Below, piece after piece: positions 25,801 through 34,951 of a stretch of 57,793 nucleotides of DNA (its first letter is position 1; every line of letters begins with the position of its first letter). The notes below the pieces were generated by a model. It had not been told where the DNA came from and ran no database searches. It was given only the letters and a program-made list of their open reading frames with translations. The stretch lies in assembly GCA_964605185.1 (NCBI GenBank), contig CAZSBF010000012.1:1-57793 (forward strand). The letters run 5' to 3'. Source of the DNA: JACRIM01 sp964605185. GTDB taxonomy: Bacteria; Planctomycetota; Phycisphaerae; UBA1845; UTPLA1. Both the position numbers and the translations under genes were made by a program.

Positions 25801-28486
25801 CGGAGGACGTCAGCGTGAGGGTTCCGAGCGTCAACGGGCAGGAAGGACTTGTCCAAGCTGGCGCCATCGACACTGTCCCCCACGGACTTACGGTGATCCC
25901 GCCGGAGAACATGTCGGTAAGCGTGCCGCAATACGTGAACACTCTGAAATCGTCACCAGCACATGGAACCCACGGGCCATGGCCGATCGTCAGGTTACCC
26001 GAGAGCGTGGCATCGCCTGCCACATTCACCTGATCGTAGCTGGTGCCTGGCATTGATCCCAGAATAGTGAGGTCCAGCTCTGCACCGCTTTGTAACGTGA
26101 AGTTGCCGGCAACATCAAATCTCCCGTCGACAATCGTGGTCCCCCCGGCGGCTTCCAGGGTACCGGAACCGCTCATCGTGGCTCCGCCCGTGATCGTATG
26201 CGAGCCGTTCAGCTTGAGGATAGCTCCTGTGGCGGGGGCGAAATCTCCCGTGGAGCTGCCACCGCCGGACAGGTATAAGGTGCCGGTGCCAACTTGCACC
26301 ATTGCAGTGTTCGAGAAGGGCAGCGAGATCGTTGACGTGCCGGTTCCCCCGGATTTGAGGAATTGCCCATCGTTTTTGATCGATGAGGCTAATCCGGACG
26401 ATTTGATTTCTGTGTTATCGAGAAGCTCGAAGCTGCCATTTATCTGAAGCGTAGAGCCGTCGCGCAAAACCAACGTTTCGTATCCGCCCACGAGCGAAGA
26501 ATACGACGCAGTAGCTCCAACCGTCACCGTTCGGCCATTAGTCATTTCCGCTTTGCTGTATGCGGAGATTTCGAGGTGGCCGTTAAACACCGTGTTTCCA
26601 GTCCCATCCATGATGGCCGACGCCCCATATGGCGACCATGTCGACGCCTCTCCAAAGGTTACCGTTCCGATCCCGGCGAGCATGGCGTTTCCAAGGGTAA
26701 GGCCCCCAGTGAAGCTCACATCAGCGTTGAATGTGGCGATGCCCTCGGAGATCGCCAAGTTGCCACTTGCTGTGGACAGCGTGGTGACGCCTGCATCGAC
26801 GGTTGTAGCGCCGCCGGCTACCTCCAACGTGCCGTCGCCGGCCATGGTTGCGCCGTTCAAAATGTCGTAGGTACCGTTCAGCTTGAGGGCCGTAAGCGTT
26901 GCAAGGACAAATGCACCTGTGTTGGTGCCGCCGCCGTACAGATACAAGGCGCCAGTGCCAGCTTGTATCGTGCCGGTGCTGAAGACGGGCACATGAACCC
27001 ATGAAGTGCCTGTTCCACCCGATTTGAGGAATGTCCCGGCATTGTTGATTGCTGACACTGTACCGGAAGGATAGATGGGTGAATCGTCAAGCAACTCGAA
27101 GCTTCCATTAATCTGTAGCGTTGAGCTGTCGCGCAACAGTAGATATGAGTTCACACTCCCGTCTGAAGAATAGCTCGCCGTAGTCCCAATCGTCACCGTT
27201 CGGCCATTGGCAATTTCCGCACGGCTGCCCGCGATAATGCTTAGGTGACCGCCGAACACCGTGGTTCCGGCACCGTCCATGATGGCAGGGGCTCCGTTTG
27301 GTGCCCAAGTCGACTCCGCCTCGAACGTCACAGTCCCGGTTCCCCCAAGCGTGCCGTAGCTATGAGTGAGGCCCCCCGCGAAATCCACGTCGGCGTTAAT
27401 CGTTGCGGCTCCACCGGAGATCATGAGATTGCCGGGGCCAGAGAATGTGGTGACAAGGGCGTCCACCGTCGTGACTCCCCCGGCTACCTCCAGCGTACCG
27501 CTGCCACTCATTGTCGCGCCGACCGAAATGTTATGCGTGCCGTTTAACCTAAGAATCGCGCCAGCCGCAGCGGCGAATGCTCCCGTGCTCGGAACTGTAG
27601 CACTTCCGCCGCTGGTTAGATACAAAGTGCCGGTGTCGACTTGCACCGTCCCGGTGTTGAGGAAGGGCACCGAAATCGTTGACGTGCCGGTTCCCCCTGA
27701 CTTGAGAAAGGTCCCGTCGTTGTCGATCCCTAACGGGGAACCCGAGGGGTAGATTTGTGTATTATCTAGCAAAGTAAACGTGCCTAATGCGCTAATCTTA
27801 AGCGTCGACCCAGTCCCCAATATTAAGAACGAGTTGATGCCTGAATCCGAGCCGTAGTCCGCTGCCCCATCAATCGTCACCTTCCGGGAGTTGCCTATGT
27901 CCGCGAAACTATTGAGGTAGATATGCAGTTGACCGTTGAACACTGTGGTCCCTGCACCATCCATGTCGGCTCCCCCTGTCCATGTGGAATCTCCTTCCAC
28001 AGTCACGATGCCGGTGCCAGACAAGGTGCCGCCGGAAAACGCGAGGCTGCCGCTAATCGTCGTGGTGCCTGAGAACGTGGCCGTCCCGCCAGAGATGGAC
28101 AAGTCTTCATGAAAAGTCGCAGTAGTATCGACGGTCAAATTGCTGCCCGTGATTGCGAAGTTTTCGTGACACTCAAGACTGTTAATTGTTACGCTTGTAG
28201 ACGATGCGGAGAACGTGACGCTGGAACTACCCGTCACATCAGGAATGATCACATCATCTCCGGCAGCCGGAACGCTGCCCCCGGCCCAGTTGTCCGAGTC
28301 ATGCCACGACACGCCGTCGCCATCGCCATCCCAGGTAATCGTTGCTGCGGAGGCATGCTGAAGAGCTGCGAGGCTGCAAAGTGCCATGCACGTCACGCGG
28401 ATGCCGCACATACGGCGGGAGCCTGGCGTCGTCGTATTAACTCCTTCTTCCCAACAAACACCATTGGTAACCATACGCGTTTGCAT
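22862..28486 (-). CDS. Giant secreted repeat protein with TSP type 3 repeats and dockerin-like C-terminus
   Basis: 1874-residue extracellular protein. The signal peptide is within the first 50 residues (MALCSLAALQHASA). Residues about 50-800 are Gly/Thr/Ser-rich beta-helix-like sequence containing three to four imperfect ~170-residue repeats with the landmarks GRTVTIG, LQINGSFELLD, FLKSGGTGTS and VDAGVTTLS. A calcium-binding thrombospondin type 3 block follows at about 900-1030 (DNDGDGVGEACDNCPSDY and relatives), then further beta-rich sequence, and a C-terminal dockerin type I-like pair (DVNGDGVVSSLD and DIDNDTDIDENDLNQF). Such tails are common in planctomycete surface proteins. It follows the propeller gene after 76 nt, as one transcript. 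Ligand unknown. Confidence 0.85.
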   Translation of the reverse strand: MQTRMVTNGVCWEEGVNTTTPGSRRMCGIRVTCMALCSLAALQHASAATITWDGDGDGVSWHDSDNWAGGSVPAAGDDVIIPDVTGSSSVTFSASSTSVTINSLECHENFAITGSNLTVDTTATFHEDLSISGGTATFSGTTTISGSLAFSGGTLSGTGIVTVEGDSTWTGGADMDGAGTTVFNGQLHIYLNSFADIGNSRKVTIDGAADYGSDSGINSFLILGTGSTLKISALGTFTLLDNTQIYPSGSPLGIDNDGTFLKSGGTGTSTISVPFLNTGTVQVDTGTLYLTSGGSATVPSTGAFAAAAGAILRLNGTHNISVGATMSGSGTLEVAGGVTTVDALVTTFSGPGNLMISGGAATINADVDFAGGLTHSYGTLGGTGTVTFEAESTWAPNGAPAIMDGAGTTVFGGHLSIIAGSRAEIANGRTVTIGTTASYSSDGSVNSYLLLRDSSTLQINGSFELLDDSPIYPSGTVSAINNAGTFLKSGGTGTSWVHVPVFSTGTIQAGTGALYLYGGGTNTGAFVLATLTALKLNGTYDILNGATMAGDGTLEVAGGATTVDAGVTTLSTASGNLAISEGIATFNADVSFTGGLTLGNAMLAGIGTVTFGEASTWSPYGASAIMDGTGNTVFNGHLEISAYSKAEMTNGRTVTVGATASYSSLVGGYETLVLRDGSTLQINGSFELLDNTEIKSSGLASSIKNDGQFLKSGGTGTSTISLPFSNTAMVQVGTGTLYLSGGGSSTGDFAPATGAILKLNGSHTITGGATMSGSGTLEAAGGTTIVDGRFDVAGNFTLQSGAELDLTILGSMPGTSYDQVNVAGDATLSGNLTIGHGPWVPCAGDDFRVFTYCGTLTDMFSGGITVSPWGTVSMAPAWTSPSCPLTLGTLTLTSSGGIADDTDGDGTADCNDACTDTDGDGYGNPGFAENTCAADNCPSISNPTQENSDDDAIGDACDNCPFDGNPLQIDHDRDGIGDVCDNCVSIPNPLQTDNDGDGVGEACDNCPSDYNMAQSDTDGDGQGDACDPDDDNDGLYDGIDVEPLVVSGDFDDGDANTGYLASGDCDFVARDALDPAQGIRVVISSGTYFVMRPCDWPLPLLYVPISGTTEFLITCGSTIVETVQGTVTVPFVISSTNHEITVTPGAIAELVPILSQNGQLHCVTVIAGGTVPLTVDGQALSPGQSRTLCGPATASQWTCGTGQWSNTACWSGLAQGDSFPDNGAVNYGVTLPSGSYTVNEDVTGIELDSMSMPGSSAIVNILSGNSLAVQNSLLAHGVFRISGTLTVSPAATLDLTQCDFNVLADGNATVPITSYTGVGGRIEGLTAIGANAVLDLSQMIAADGGGNGMNIQANNGGTVLAPALTSIANASLTSAASGSLLRLDSLATLPPGIILTADNGGTVIAAPLTTLDRSTVRVMWPTSVLDLTHVTNIDRSSIQVSFGAQVSIPLVTMFAGTDGPEGLTANGNNSLLEFGGLASIDGAANGMIVQANNGATLRMPLLSSASNVSFAAQNANALLQLSSLAALGSNARIDVVNGGTLIGAPFTAIPEGTLNISGSTSVFDTSHVTNLNGTSVIVLQGAIVRFPLVSSYVSTSGSALEQLDVEQAGSLLDLNSTVSLQSLASSGLTIKARFGGRFEAKNVESIYGNVVFSADGAGGGSTSTIDLGNVSLASNASVQLGTGGNPGGEMWCRESFSHAMTDTTRFQWGTNTTLRMLGGTTGPCVSLETAGLDSGNVPAGWTSNFQLQRLLIGPGAHVELVDAINNGRRNGPGGSAEALYVETLEFADSAGRLGLNGLHLFYHTLVGNASQILNNSCVDPGDVNGDGVVSSLDIQCFVNCFLGVPITCYCRGADIDNDTDIDENDLNQFVSNLF

Positions 28487-28562
28487 GATTCGCTTCTTTC
28501 GAGGCAGGGCGGCAAAACTACCTAATCGATCAATGCAGACACAGTCGCGACGCCCGGCCTTG

Positions 28563-30965
28563 CTATGGCGCGTTCAAAAGGTTGATCACGAAGGAGTCTC
28601 CATCCTCCGCGTCGAAGTTTCCGTCGTCGTTGAAATCTCCATTGCTGATGTTGCAGCACGGGTGTGCCGTGGCATAGCCCGCGGGGTCGGTAACGCCAAC
28701 TACGAAGTCGTCAATGTCGTTGCCGTTTAGTTCTCCGTCGCAGTTCATGTCGCCGAGCAGGTCAAAGACGGCCAGGTGATACCGAGGAATGCCATGCATG
28801 GTGAATTCGCCACCGCCAACGCAGAGTCGGCCCCCGAGGTAGGTAATCGCTTCGCTGCCGAGTGAAAATGCAGACAAGTCCGGGGTCCACAATGTAGGCA
28901 GTGCGGTGCCCGTGTCGACGACAGAAAGCCCAATATGCGGCAGGCCGCCGATGGCTGAAAACGTGCCACCGACATAGAGGTTGTTGCCCCCCATTGCCAT
29001 TGCATTGACAATTCCCGGAGTGCCAACCGTCCCCGGATCCCACGGGGTGGCGGATCCGGTCGTAGCATCCAGCGCCGCCAAGCCTTCGCGGATCTGACCG
29101 CCGATCGAGTCGTAATAGCCACCGGCATAAATTGTATTGTTTGAAATGATTATATCATACACGTGGCCGAGGGTTCCGGCGGCATTGGGGTTCCATGTCG
29201 TGGCGGTTCCGCTGATTGCATCCAATGACGCGATGCCGCTCCGCGATTGACCACCGATGTTGGTGAATGACCCACCCGCATAGATCGTGCTGCCAGAAAC
29301 CCTGATCACGTCAACGTAGTTGTTCGCATTTGGATTCCAAGCAGTGGCGTTGTTCGTGTTGATCGTGGCGTTTAATGCTGCAATCCGGTTGCGTGGCTGG
29401 CCGCCGATGGAAGTGAATCGTCCGCCCGCATAGATGGTGTTACCGTCGACCTCCAATGCAAGGACGCGATCCGATGAAAAAGGGCTCCACGCGGTTGCGT
29501 TGGAGGTGTTGAGTGTCGTGTTGAGCGCGGCGATGTTTTGGCGCCCAAATCCTCCAATGATGGAGAAGTCGCCTCCGACGTATAGAGTGGTGCCCGAGAG
29601 GGCCATTGAGAATACAGTGTTATTCGCACTGGGATTCCAGTCCGTGGCCATGCCCGTAGCGAGATCGAACGCGGCGATGCGATTGCGATTCTTGCCACCG
29701 ATGGATTTGAAGCCCCCCCCTACATAGACAACACCGCCGGAGGCCGCAATCGAGTAGACGTCGGCGCTGGCCCCTGGATTCCAGGCGGTTGCGTTGTTTA
29801 AGTCGATTGTGGCGTCAAGCGCAGCGATGTTTCTGCGGGATTGGCCGCCCATGGTTGTGAAGAACCCGCCGACATAGACGGTCGTGCCAGAGACAGTAAC
29901 GGCGTACACCACGGTAGCGCTGGGACTGGGATTCCACGCAGTGGCCGCGCCGGAATTGGCGTCGAGGGCTGCAATCTTTCCGCGGCTTTGCCCACCAATC
30001 GTTGAGAAACTCCCGCCTGCGTAGACCGTATTGCCTGACACCGCGATCGCCTTGACTTCGGAGCCCGAATTAGGATTCGGATTGAATGCGGTGGCGAGGC
30101 CAGTGGTTGCGTCAATGGCGGCCATCCGATACCGAGCCTGGCCGCCGATATTACTAAATGTGCCGCTAACGAATACGGTATTGCCGGACACTGCGACGGT
30201 GTTGACGGTGAAGTCGGCGTTTGGATCCCAGGGGGTGGCTGCTGCGGTAGTTGCGTCGAGCGCGGCAATGCGATTTCGCGGCTGACCGCCTATCGAAGTG
30301 AAGGCTCCTACCGCGTAGACCGTATTTCCTGAAACGCAAATGCCCGTCGATCCGATGTTGGCATTTGGATTCCACGGAAGCAGGGCACCCGTGGCGGCAT
30401 CCAACGCGGCAAGGCCCTTTCGCGGCTGGCCATTGATTGTGTTGAAGGAACCGCACAAGAAAAGAGTGCTCCCGGAGAGCGCGAAGCCATAGACTTCAGC
30501 GCCTGCAGAATCCACCGCGGGAGCCCATGTCGGATCAAGTGCGCCATTCCCGAAGACGTGGGCAAGACGGGAACGGGGCATTCCTGATATCGCCAAAAAG
30601 TCCCCACCAATAAACCAGCCACCGGCACCATCGGATGCTACTGCATACACTCTCCTCGGAGTTCCCGGAGTTGGGTCTATTGTCGTGGGGGCGAACGGAG
30701 GGATCGCCTGGCCGGTGACGGCGTTTATCGCTGCAAATGGACCGGTGTTGGGACCGACGAATGTGAACGCACCGCCCACGTAGAGAGTGCATTCGTTTTG
30801 AGCGAGGCAATGTACATCATCGTCTGTTATCCAGAAATCCCGCCTCGGCGAGTTGGAGAGCGTCTGGGCGGAGCCAGTTGAGGCGATCGAAAGCGCAACA
30901 AGCGTTGAGAGGAGCCACAGGGATTCGACCCTCAGTTGTGACATCCAGTTAATGCGGTTCATCAT
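28563..30965 (-). CDS. Secreted beta-propeller-like repeat protein with dockerin-like C-terminus
   Basis: About 800 residues from the ATG at 30965 (weak RBS AAAGG); the extra upstream frame lacks a start signal. After a signal peptide (LLSTLVALSIASTGSAQ) come more than ten ~48-residue units with the pattern VSGNTVYVGGxFxxIGGQxR, IAALDATTG, WNPN, which match delta-60/DUF5122-type propeller repeats. The C-terminus holds two EF-hand-like segments (DMNCDGELNGNDIDDF and DFNDDGNFDAEDGDSF), as in dockerins. It heads a minus-strand transcript with the giant protein downstream and is divergent from the ECF sigma factor. Confidence 0.83.
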   Translation of the reverse strand: MMNRINWMSQLRVESLWLLSTLVALSIASTGSAQTLSNSPRRDFWITDDDVHCLAQNECTLYVGGAFTFVGPNTGPFAAINAVTGQAIPPFAPTTIDPTPGTPRRVYAVASDGAGGWFIGGDFLAISGMPRSRLAHVFGNGALDPTWAPAVDSAGAEVYGFALSGSTLFLCGSFNTINGQPRKGLAALDAATGALLPWNPNANIGSTGICVSGNTVYAVGAFTSIGGQPRNRIAALDATTAAATPWDPNADFTVNTVAVSGNTVFVSGTFSNIGGQARYRMAAIDATTGLATAFNPNPNSGSEVKAIAVSGNTVYAGGSFSTIGGQSRGKIAALDANSGAATAWNPSPSATVVYAVTVSGTTVYVGGFFTTMGGQSRRNIAALDATIDLNNATAWNPGASADVYSIAASGGVVYVGGGFKSIGGKNRNRIAAFDLATGMATDWNPSANNTVFSMALSGTTLYVGGDFSIIGGFGRQNIAALNTTLNTSNATAWSPFSSDRVLALEVDGNTIYAGGRFTSIGGQPRNRIAALNATINTNNATAWNPNANNYVDVIRVSGSTIYAGGSFTNIGGQSRSGIASLDAISGTATTWNPNAAGTLGHVYDIIISNNTIYAGGYYDSIGGQIREGLAALDATTGSATPWDPGTVGTPGIVNAMAMGGNNLYVGGTFSAIGGLPHIGLSVVDTGTALPTLWTPDLSAFSLGSEAITYLGGRLCVGGGEFTMHGIPRYHLAVFDLLGDMNCDGELNGNDIDDFVVGVTDPAGYATAHPCCNISNGDFNDDGNFDAEDGDSFVINLLNAP

Positions 30966-31257
30966 GTTTACCTTTAATTTTGACAAAATGAAATCAGGGC
31001 AGCGTTGGGGCAGATCGGTATTGGCGGCTTCGCCAGATTGGGAAGCGCGGAGCGGACTGGGTTGTTGCGCCCAATAAACATGGGTAGAAACCGACTGTCG
31101 GGCCATTCGGCCTGAAAAACGGTTGATACCGACCGCTGTAATCCGGTAAGATGCAAAGGTCCTTTCCGAGACCGCTTAAAGCCGCCAATCAAGGGAAATC
31201 TCGCAATTCAGGTCGCTGCGGGCTCAGGATTTTGGATTTTTTTGAACTGGTCGCGCG

Positions 31258-31827
31258 ATGGGCGAGATGGAAACATCCATAGGCTCAGAGGTCCTTCCCC
31301 TTGCCCAATCCGAGGCGCTTGCCCGGATTGATGAATTCCTGCCGATTGCCTATTCGGAGCTTCGGGTTCTGGCTGAGGCCGTTTTGGCGCGATGCCAGCC
31401 AATTGACTCGACGCATACAACCTCGCTCATCCACGATGTTTACATGCGGTTGGCCGAACGCGGGGTTCGGTTTCGCGACCGCGGCCATTTCCTCTGTGTC
31501 GCGGCCAAAGCCATGCGTTTTGTCCTGATTGATCGCGCCCGTCGGAATGGCGCGGCCAAGCGGGGCGGCGGGCGGCCTGTATTGTCGTTGGATGACGCCC
31601 CCACACCGGCCCTCAACGACTCGATGATGCTGGCCGTCGAAGAGGCATTGACCAATCTGACTACATTCGACGAACGAAAGGCCCGCATCGTTGAGTTGCG
31701 CTTTTTTGGTGGTCTTTCTGTCGAGGAAACAGCTGAATTGATGGGCCTGTCCGTGGCGACGATTAAGCGCGAATGGACCCTGGCCCGGGCTTGGCTCAGC
31801 CGCGAACTTGAAGACTCGGAGGCATGA
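31258..31827 (+). CDS. ECF-family RNA polymerase sigma factor (planctomycete-type)
   Basis: 189-residue alternative sigma factor. Region 2 covers about 20-90 (THTTSLIHDVYMRLA, FLCVAAKAMRFVLIDRAR) and region 4 about 125-185 (RIVELRFFGGLSVEETAELM, SVATIKREWTLARAWL), the pattern of the ECF group common in planctomycetes and acidobacteria. No good RBS is seen; ATG 31267 is an alternative start. No anti-sigma factor is adjacent; the kinase gene starts 93 nt downstream and is the likely partner or regulator. Confidence 0.9.
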   Translation: MGEMETSIGSEVLPLAQSEALARIDEFLPIAYSELRVLAEAVLARCQPIDSTHTTSLIHDVYMRLAERGVRFRDRGHFLCVAAKAMRFVLIDRARRNGAAKRGGGRPVLSLDDAPTPALNDSMMLAVEEALTNLTTFDERKARIVELRFFGGLSVEETAELMGLSVATIKREWTLARAWLSRELEDSEA

Positions 31828-31920
31828 TCCGGTTGATTGGATGAACTAATCTTGAGCTTGAGCCGGTCCCGTTTGCGATTCCTAGTTGTCGAAGGGCGCG
31901 CTTTCAAGACGAGAGTTTAC

Positions 31921-34452
31921 GTGGACCCCCACCGATGGCGTCAGATAGATGAATTGTTTCACGCCACGATTTCGTGCGCGCCACCCGACCGGAGTCGGCT
32001 TCTCGACCAACGATGCGGAAGTGATATCAATCTGCGCGAGGAACTTGAAACGCTACTTGCAGCGCACGAGGGATCTTCGCACATCTTCGATTCGAGGGCG
32101 TTCGAGGTCGTTGCGCGGGCCCGAGCGCGCAGCGAGCCACCCGGACTGACCAACCAGACGATCGGCCGCTACCGGATAGGCGGTTTCATCGGCGCGGGCG
32201 GGTCCGGCGCGGTTTATGAGGCCGAACAGGACAGTCCCCGTCGCCTCGTGGCCCTCAAGCTAATTCGGGCCATGCCGATTCAGGATGAACTGGCCGCCCG
32301 TCTATTTCGCCGCGAGGCCGAAGCTCTCGCTCGGCTGCAACATCCGGGGATCGCGGCGATCTATGAGGCCGGAGAGTCGGAAACCAACTGGCACTATTTT
32401 GCGATGGAGCGCGTTTCGGGCGCCCCCCTGACGCAATACGCTCGGGAGCGCGGCCTGTCCTTGCGGGATCGCCTCACGCTCTTCGGTCTGATCTGCGATG
32501 CCGTTCACTACGCTCATCAGCGAGGCGTCATTCATCGCGACCTCAAGCCGTCAAACATTCTCGTCACCGAGGCGGGGCAGCCAAAGGTGCTCGACTTCGG
32601 TTTGGCGCGAATACTCGACCCGGACGGTGACACGACACAATTGACGCAACCTGGCGCATTCCAGGGCACGCTCGCCTATGCAAGCCCGGAGCAAGTGCGC
32701 GGCCGACCGGATGACATCGATGCGCGGAGCGATGTCTATTCGCTGGGTCTGGTCCTTTATGAACTCTTGACCGATCACAAACCGTATGATCTTACCGGCC
32801 TGGCCCTACCGGAGGCGGCACGGGTAATCTGCGCGCAGCAACCTTCCCCGATCGGGTCGATCTGTCATGAGTTGCGCGGCGATCTGGAGACGATCGTTGC
32901 CAAGGCAATCGACAAGGAGCCTGATCGTCGGTATTCGAGCGCTTCCGCACTCCGTGAGGACATTGCCCGTTACCTCGATGGACAAGCGGTTCTTGCCCAT
33001 CCGGCGAGCGCAATGTATCAGATTCGGAAGTTGGTGGCCCGTCACCGATTGCCTTTTGCACTGGCGTCCTTGCTGATGGCCGTGACCGTCGTTTCCGCCA
33101 TAACCACCGGTTGGCTGGCGTGGAAGTTTCAGAACCAGCGCGACGCAGCCCGTGATGAACGGTCGCGTGCCGCAGCGGCGCAAACGACCGCCGAAAAAAC
33201 AGCCGCATTTCTCGAACAGTTGTTCGAGCAGGCCGATCCTACTCTGCAGGCGACTGCGGACCCAAAGGTTCGGGATCTACTCGATGCAGGTTTGGCAAAG
33301 CTCAATAACGAACTCAGCGATCAGCCCCTCGTGCGAGCGCGACTTCAGGGCGTAATTGGTTCGGTGTATGCGATGCTCGGGTCCTTTGCGAAGTCCGAGG
33401 AACTGCTCGAATCCTCGATCGCATTGACCCGTACACAACGCGGCAACGATCATCCCGATTTGCTGGACCCGCTCAATCGACTCGCCAAAGCACACCTCCA
33501 GGCCTCCGAATTTAATAAGGCCGAATCGCCGCTTCGCGAGCGGATCGTGATCTGCGATCGGCATTACGGCCCGCGCTCCCGGCAATCCGCTGAGGCGCGC
33601 GAAGACCTGGGAGCTGGGCTTCACTACGCTGGGGACTTCGCAGGCGCAGAGCAACAATATCGACAGACCATGGAAATCCGTCGCCAACTGTTTGGCGAGG
33701 AGAGCGTGGAGGTCGCGCAGTGCCTCCATAATTTGGGTCATGCGCAGTTGAGGCTGGGGCAACTCGACGCCGCTGAGGATTCGCTTCAGAACGCGCTTCG
33801 ACTGCGACGCAGGCTCATTGGCACTCACGCTCACGTTGCCTTAACGCTTGAAGCGCTGGCACATGTCGCGTTCGGGCGTGGCAAGCCCGAGTTGGCCGAG
33901 CAATACCTGCGGGAACAACTGGACGTCGTGCGCCGTGTTCACCACGCAAAGCACCCCGAGGTCGCGCGGGTTCTTAATAACCTAGCCTTCTTGGTGGCCC
34001 GGAACTGCGGGCCGGCCGAAGCCGAACCTGTCATTCGCGAGGCGTTGGCGATTCGACGCGAGGCATTCGGCGATAAGCATCCCGATGTCGCCGTATCACT
34101 TTCCGACCTTGCATTCAGGCGTATGGAACAGGGTGCGCTCGATGACGCCCTTGAATTGTATTCGGAGGCACTCGAAATCCGCCGTCAAGCGCATGGTGAT
34201 CAACACGACCTCGTCGGGCAGTCACTTCGCAACCTTGGAGTGGCATACCACCGATCCGGGCAACTCGATGTCGCGGCGTCGTACTTACTTCAGAGCTATG
34301 ACGTTCTCGAACGCAATCATGGTGCAGGGGACTCAATGACAATTCCGACAGTCCGCTCGCTTGAGTCCGTTTATCAAGAACTCAATCTTCCCGAGGAAGC
34401 GAAGCGATGGCATGCGATACTTCCTAATTCAGAGGCCGCGTCCAATCAGTAA
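31921..34452 (+). CDS. Serine/threonine protein kinase with TM segment and TPR sensor region
   Basis: 843 residues from GTG 31921, chosen because VDPHRWRQIDELFHA is the usual N-terminus of this kinase type; the open frame reaches back to 31837 without an ATG. The kinase domain spans about 85-345: GAGGSGAVYEAE (Gly loop), VALKLIRA (Lys), HRDLKPSN (catalytic loop), DFGLAR, and YASPEQ. A membrane helix lies near 385-405. The extracytoplasmic or cytoplasmic C-terminal half has many TPR-like repeats (LGHAQLRLGQLDAAEDSL, LAFLVARNCGPAEAEPVI). It pairs with the ECF sigma gene upstream, an arrangement known in planctomycetes. Confidence 0.9.
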   Translation: MDPHRWRQIDELFHATISCAPPDRSRLLDQRCGSDINLREELETLLAAHEGSSHIFDSRAFEVVARARARSEPPGLTNQTIGRYRIGGFIGAGGSGAVYEAEQDSPRRLVALKLIRAMPIQDELAARLFRREAEALARLQHPGIAAIYEAGESETNWHYFAMERVSGAPLTQYARERGLSLRDRLTLFGLICDAVHYAHQRGVIHRDLKPSNILVTEAGQPKVLDFGLARILDPDGDTTQLTQPGAFQGTLAYASPEQVRGRPDDIDARSDVYSLGLVLYELLTDHKPYDLTGLALPEAARVICAQQPSPIGSICHELRGDLETIVAKAIDKEPDRRYSSASALREDIARYLDGQAVLAHPASAMYQIRKLVARHRLPFALASLLMAVTVVSAITTGWLAWKFQNQRDAARDERSRAAAAQTTAEKTAAFLEQLFEQADPTLQATADPKVRDLLDAGLAKLNNELSDQPLVRARLQGVIGSVYAMLGSFAKSEELLESSIALTRTQRGNDHPDLLDPLNRLAKAHLQASEFNKAESPLRERIVICDRHYGPRSRQSAEAREDLGAGLHYAGDFAGAEQQYRQTMEIRRQLFGEESVEVAQCLHNLGHAQLRLGQLDAAEDSLQNALRLRRRLIGTHAHVALTLEALAHVAFGRGKPELAEQYLREQLDVVRRVHHAKHPEVARVLNNLAFLVARNCGPAEAEPVIREALAIRREAFGDKHPDVAVSLSDLAFRRMEQGALDDALELYSEALEIRRQAHGDQHDLVGQSLRNLGVAYHRSGQLDVAASYLLQSYDVLERNHGAGDSMTIPTVRSLESVYQELNLPEEAKRWHAILPNSEAASNQ

Positions 34453-34521
34453 TTCGATAGCTGTCCTTCCCAACTCTTTGTGGGTACGTAGTATCGAGGC
34501 ACGGATCGTGAGGTGGGAGCT

Positions 34522-34701
34522 TTACGAGTGCGCGGAAACCGATGACGTACAGGCCACCGGGATGCGGAACCCGGTCTCCTTCGCCCACGCGGTCAGATCG
34601 ACCAAAACGCCATCCTCGATCGCCTGCGCCCGGGTGTAACTGAAGATCACCGGGGCATCCGCAAATGGACTCGCCGACGTATCGGCGTTCTTTTCATCCA
34701 T
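34522..34701 (-). pseudogene. Truncated DUF6573-like protein
   Basis: 59-codon ORF starting at ATG 34701 with RBS AAAGGAG. Residues from PVIFSYTRAQAIEDGVLVD to FRIPVACT match the N-terminus of a DUF6573-type protein found on mobile elements, normally about twice as long. After VACT the sequence diverges and stops (TAA), so the C-terminal half is missing. The break lies near 34550, about 100 nt after the kinase stop, and probably marks an element boundary. Confidence 0.6.
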
Positions 34702-34731
34702 GGTTTCATTCTCCTTTCGTAAAAACGACAA

Positions 34732-34775
34732 CGCCGCCGGCCGAGGCCCGAACTCCCGGGCGCCGGCCGGCGGCG
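34732..34775 (-). other. GC-rich stem-loop in the leader of the DUF6573 fragment
   Basis: Perfect 12-bp inverted repeat CGCCGCCGGCCG / CGGCCGGCGGCG with a 20-nt loop. On the minus strand it is followed by TTGTCGTTTTT, so it could act as a weak terminator or leader structure 30 nt ahead of the RBS. Confidence 0.55.
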
Positions 34776-34791
34776 TGCATCACCACTTTTC

Positions 34792-34848
34792 TTTATCTGG
34801 TATGACCGCATCCGGCGGCGCCACCCAAATGCGGTCATACCAGATAAA
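34792..34848. repeat. 20-bp perfect inverted repeat
   Basis: Arms at 34792-34811 and 34829-34848 are perfect reverse complements (TTTATCTGGTATGACCGCAT on the left), separated by 17 nt. It overlaps the T-run of the adjacent terminator. It could be a recombination site, replication-related hairpin or RNA stem; nothing decides among these. Confidence 0.85.
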
Positions 34849-34878
34849 AAAAAGCCCCGGGGCACCGCTCACGGGGCT
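34846..34878 (-). terminator. Rho-independent terminator, minus strand
   Basis: Stem AGCCCCG / CGGGGCT with a 12-nt interior, followed on the minus strand by eight Ts. It lies 74 nt downstream of the recombinase fragment. Confidence 0.75.
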
Positions 34879-34951
34879 CAGGAGTTGAACTCTAAACCAC
34901 CGCCTATGTCTCGTTGCATCGAGAACGGGTAGACGGAAATCGTATTTTGCC

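Noticed and set aside
26000..31000. CRISPR array suggested by regular direct repeats
   Set aside because: The repeats are in frame, 140-550 nt long and diverged, and encode protein repeats of two secreted proteins.
31837..31920. Kinase start at TTG 31837
   Set aside because: The first 28 codons have no domain character; GTG 31921 gives the standard N-terminus.
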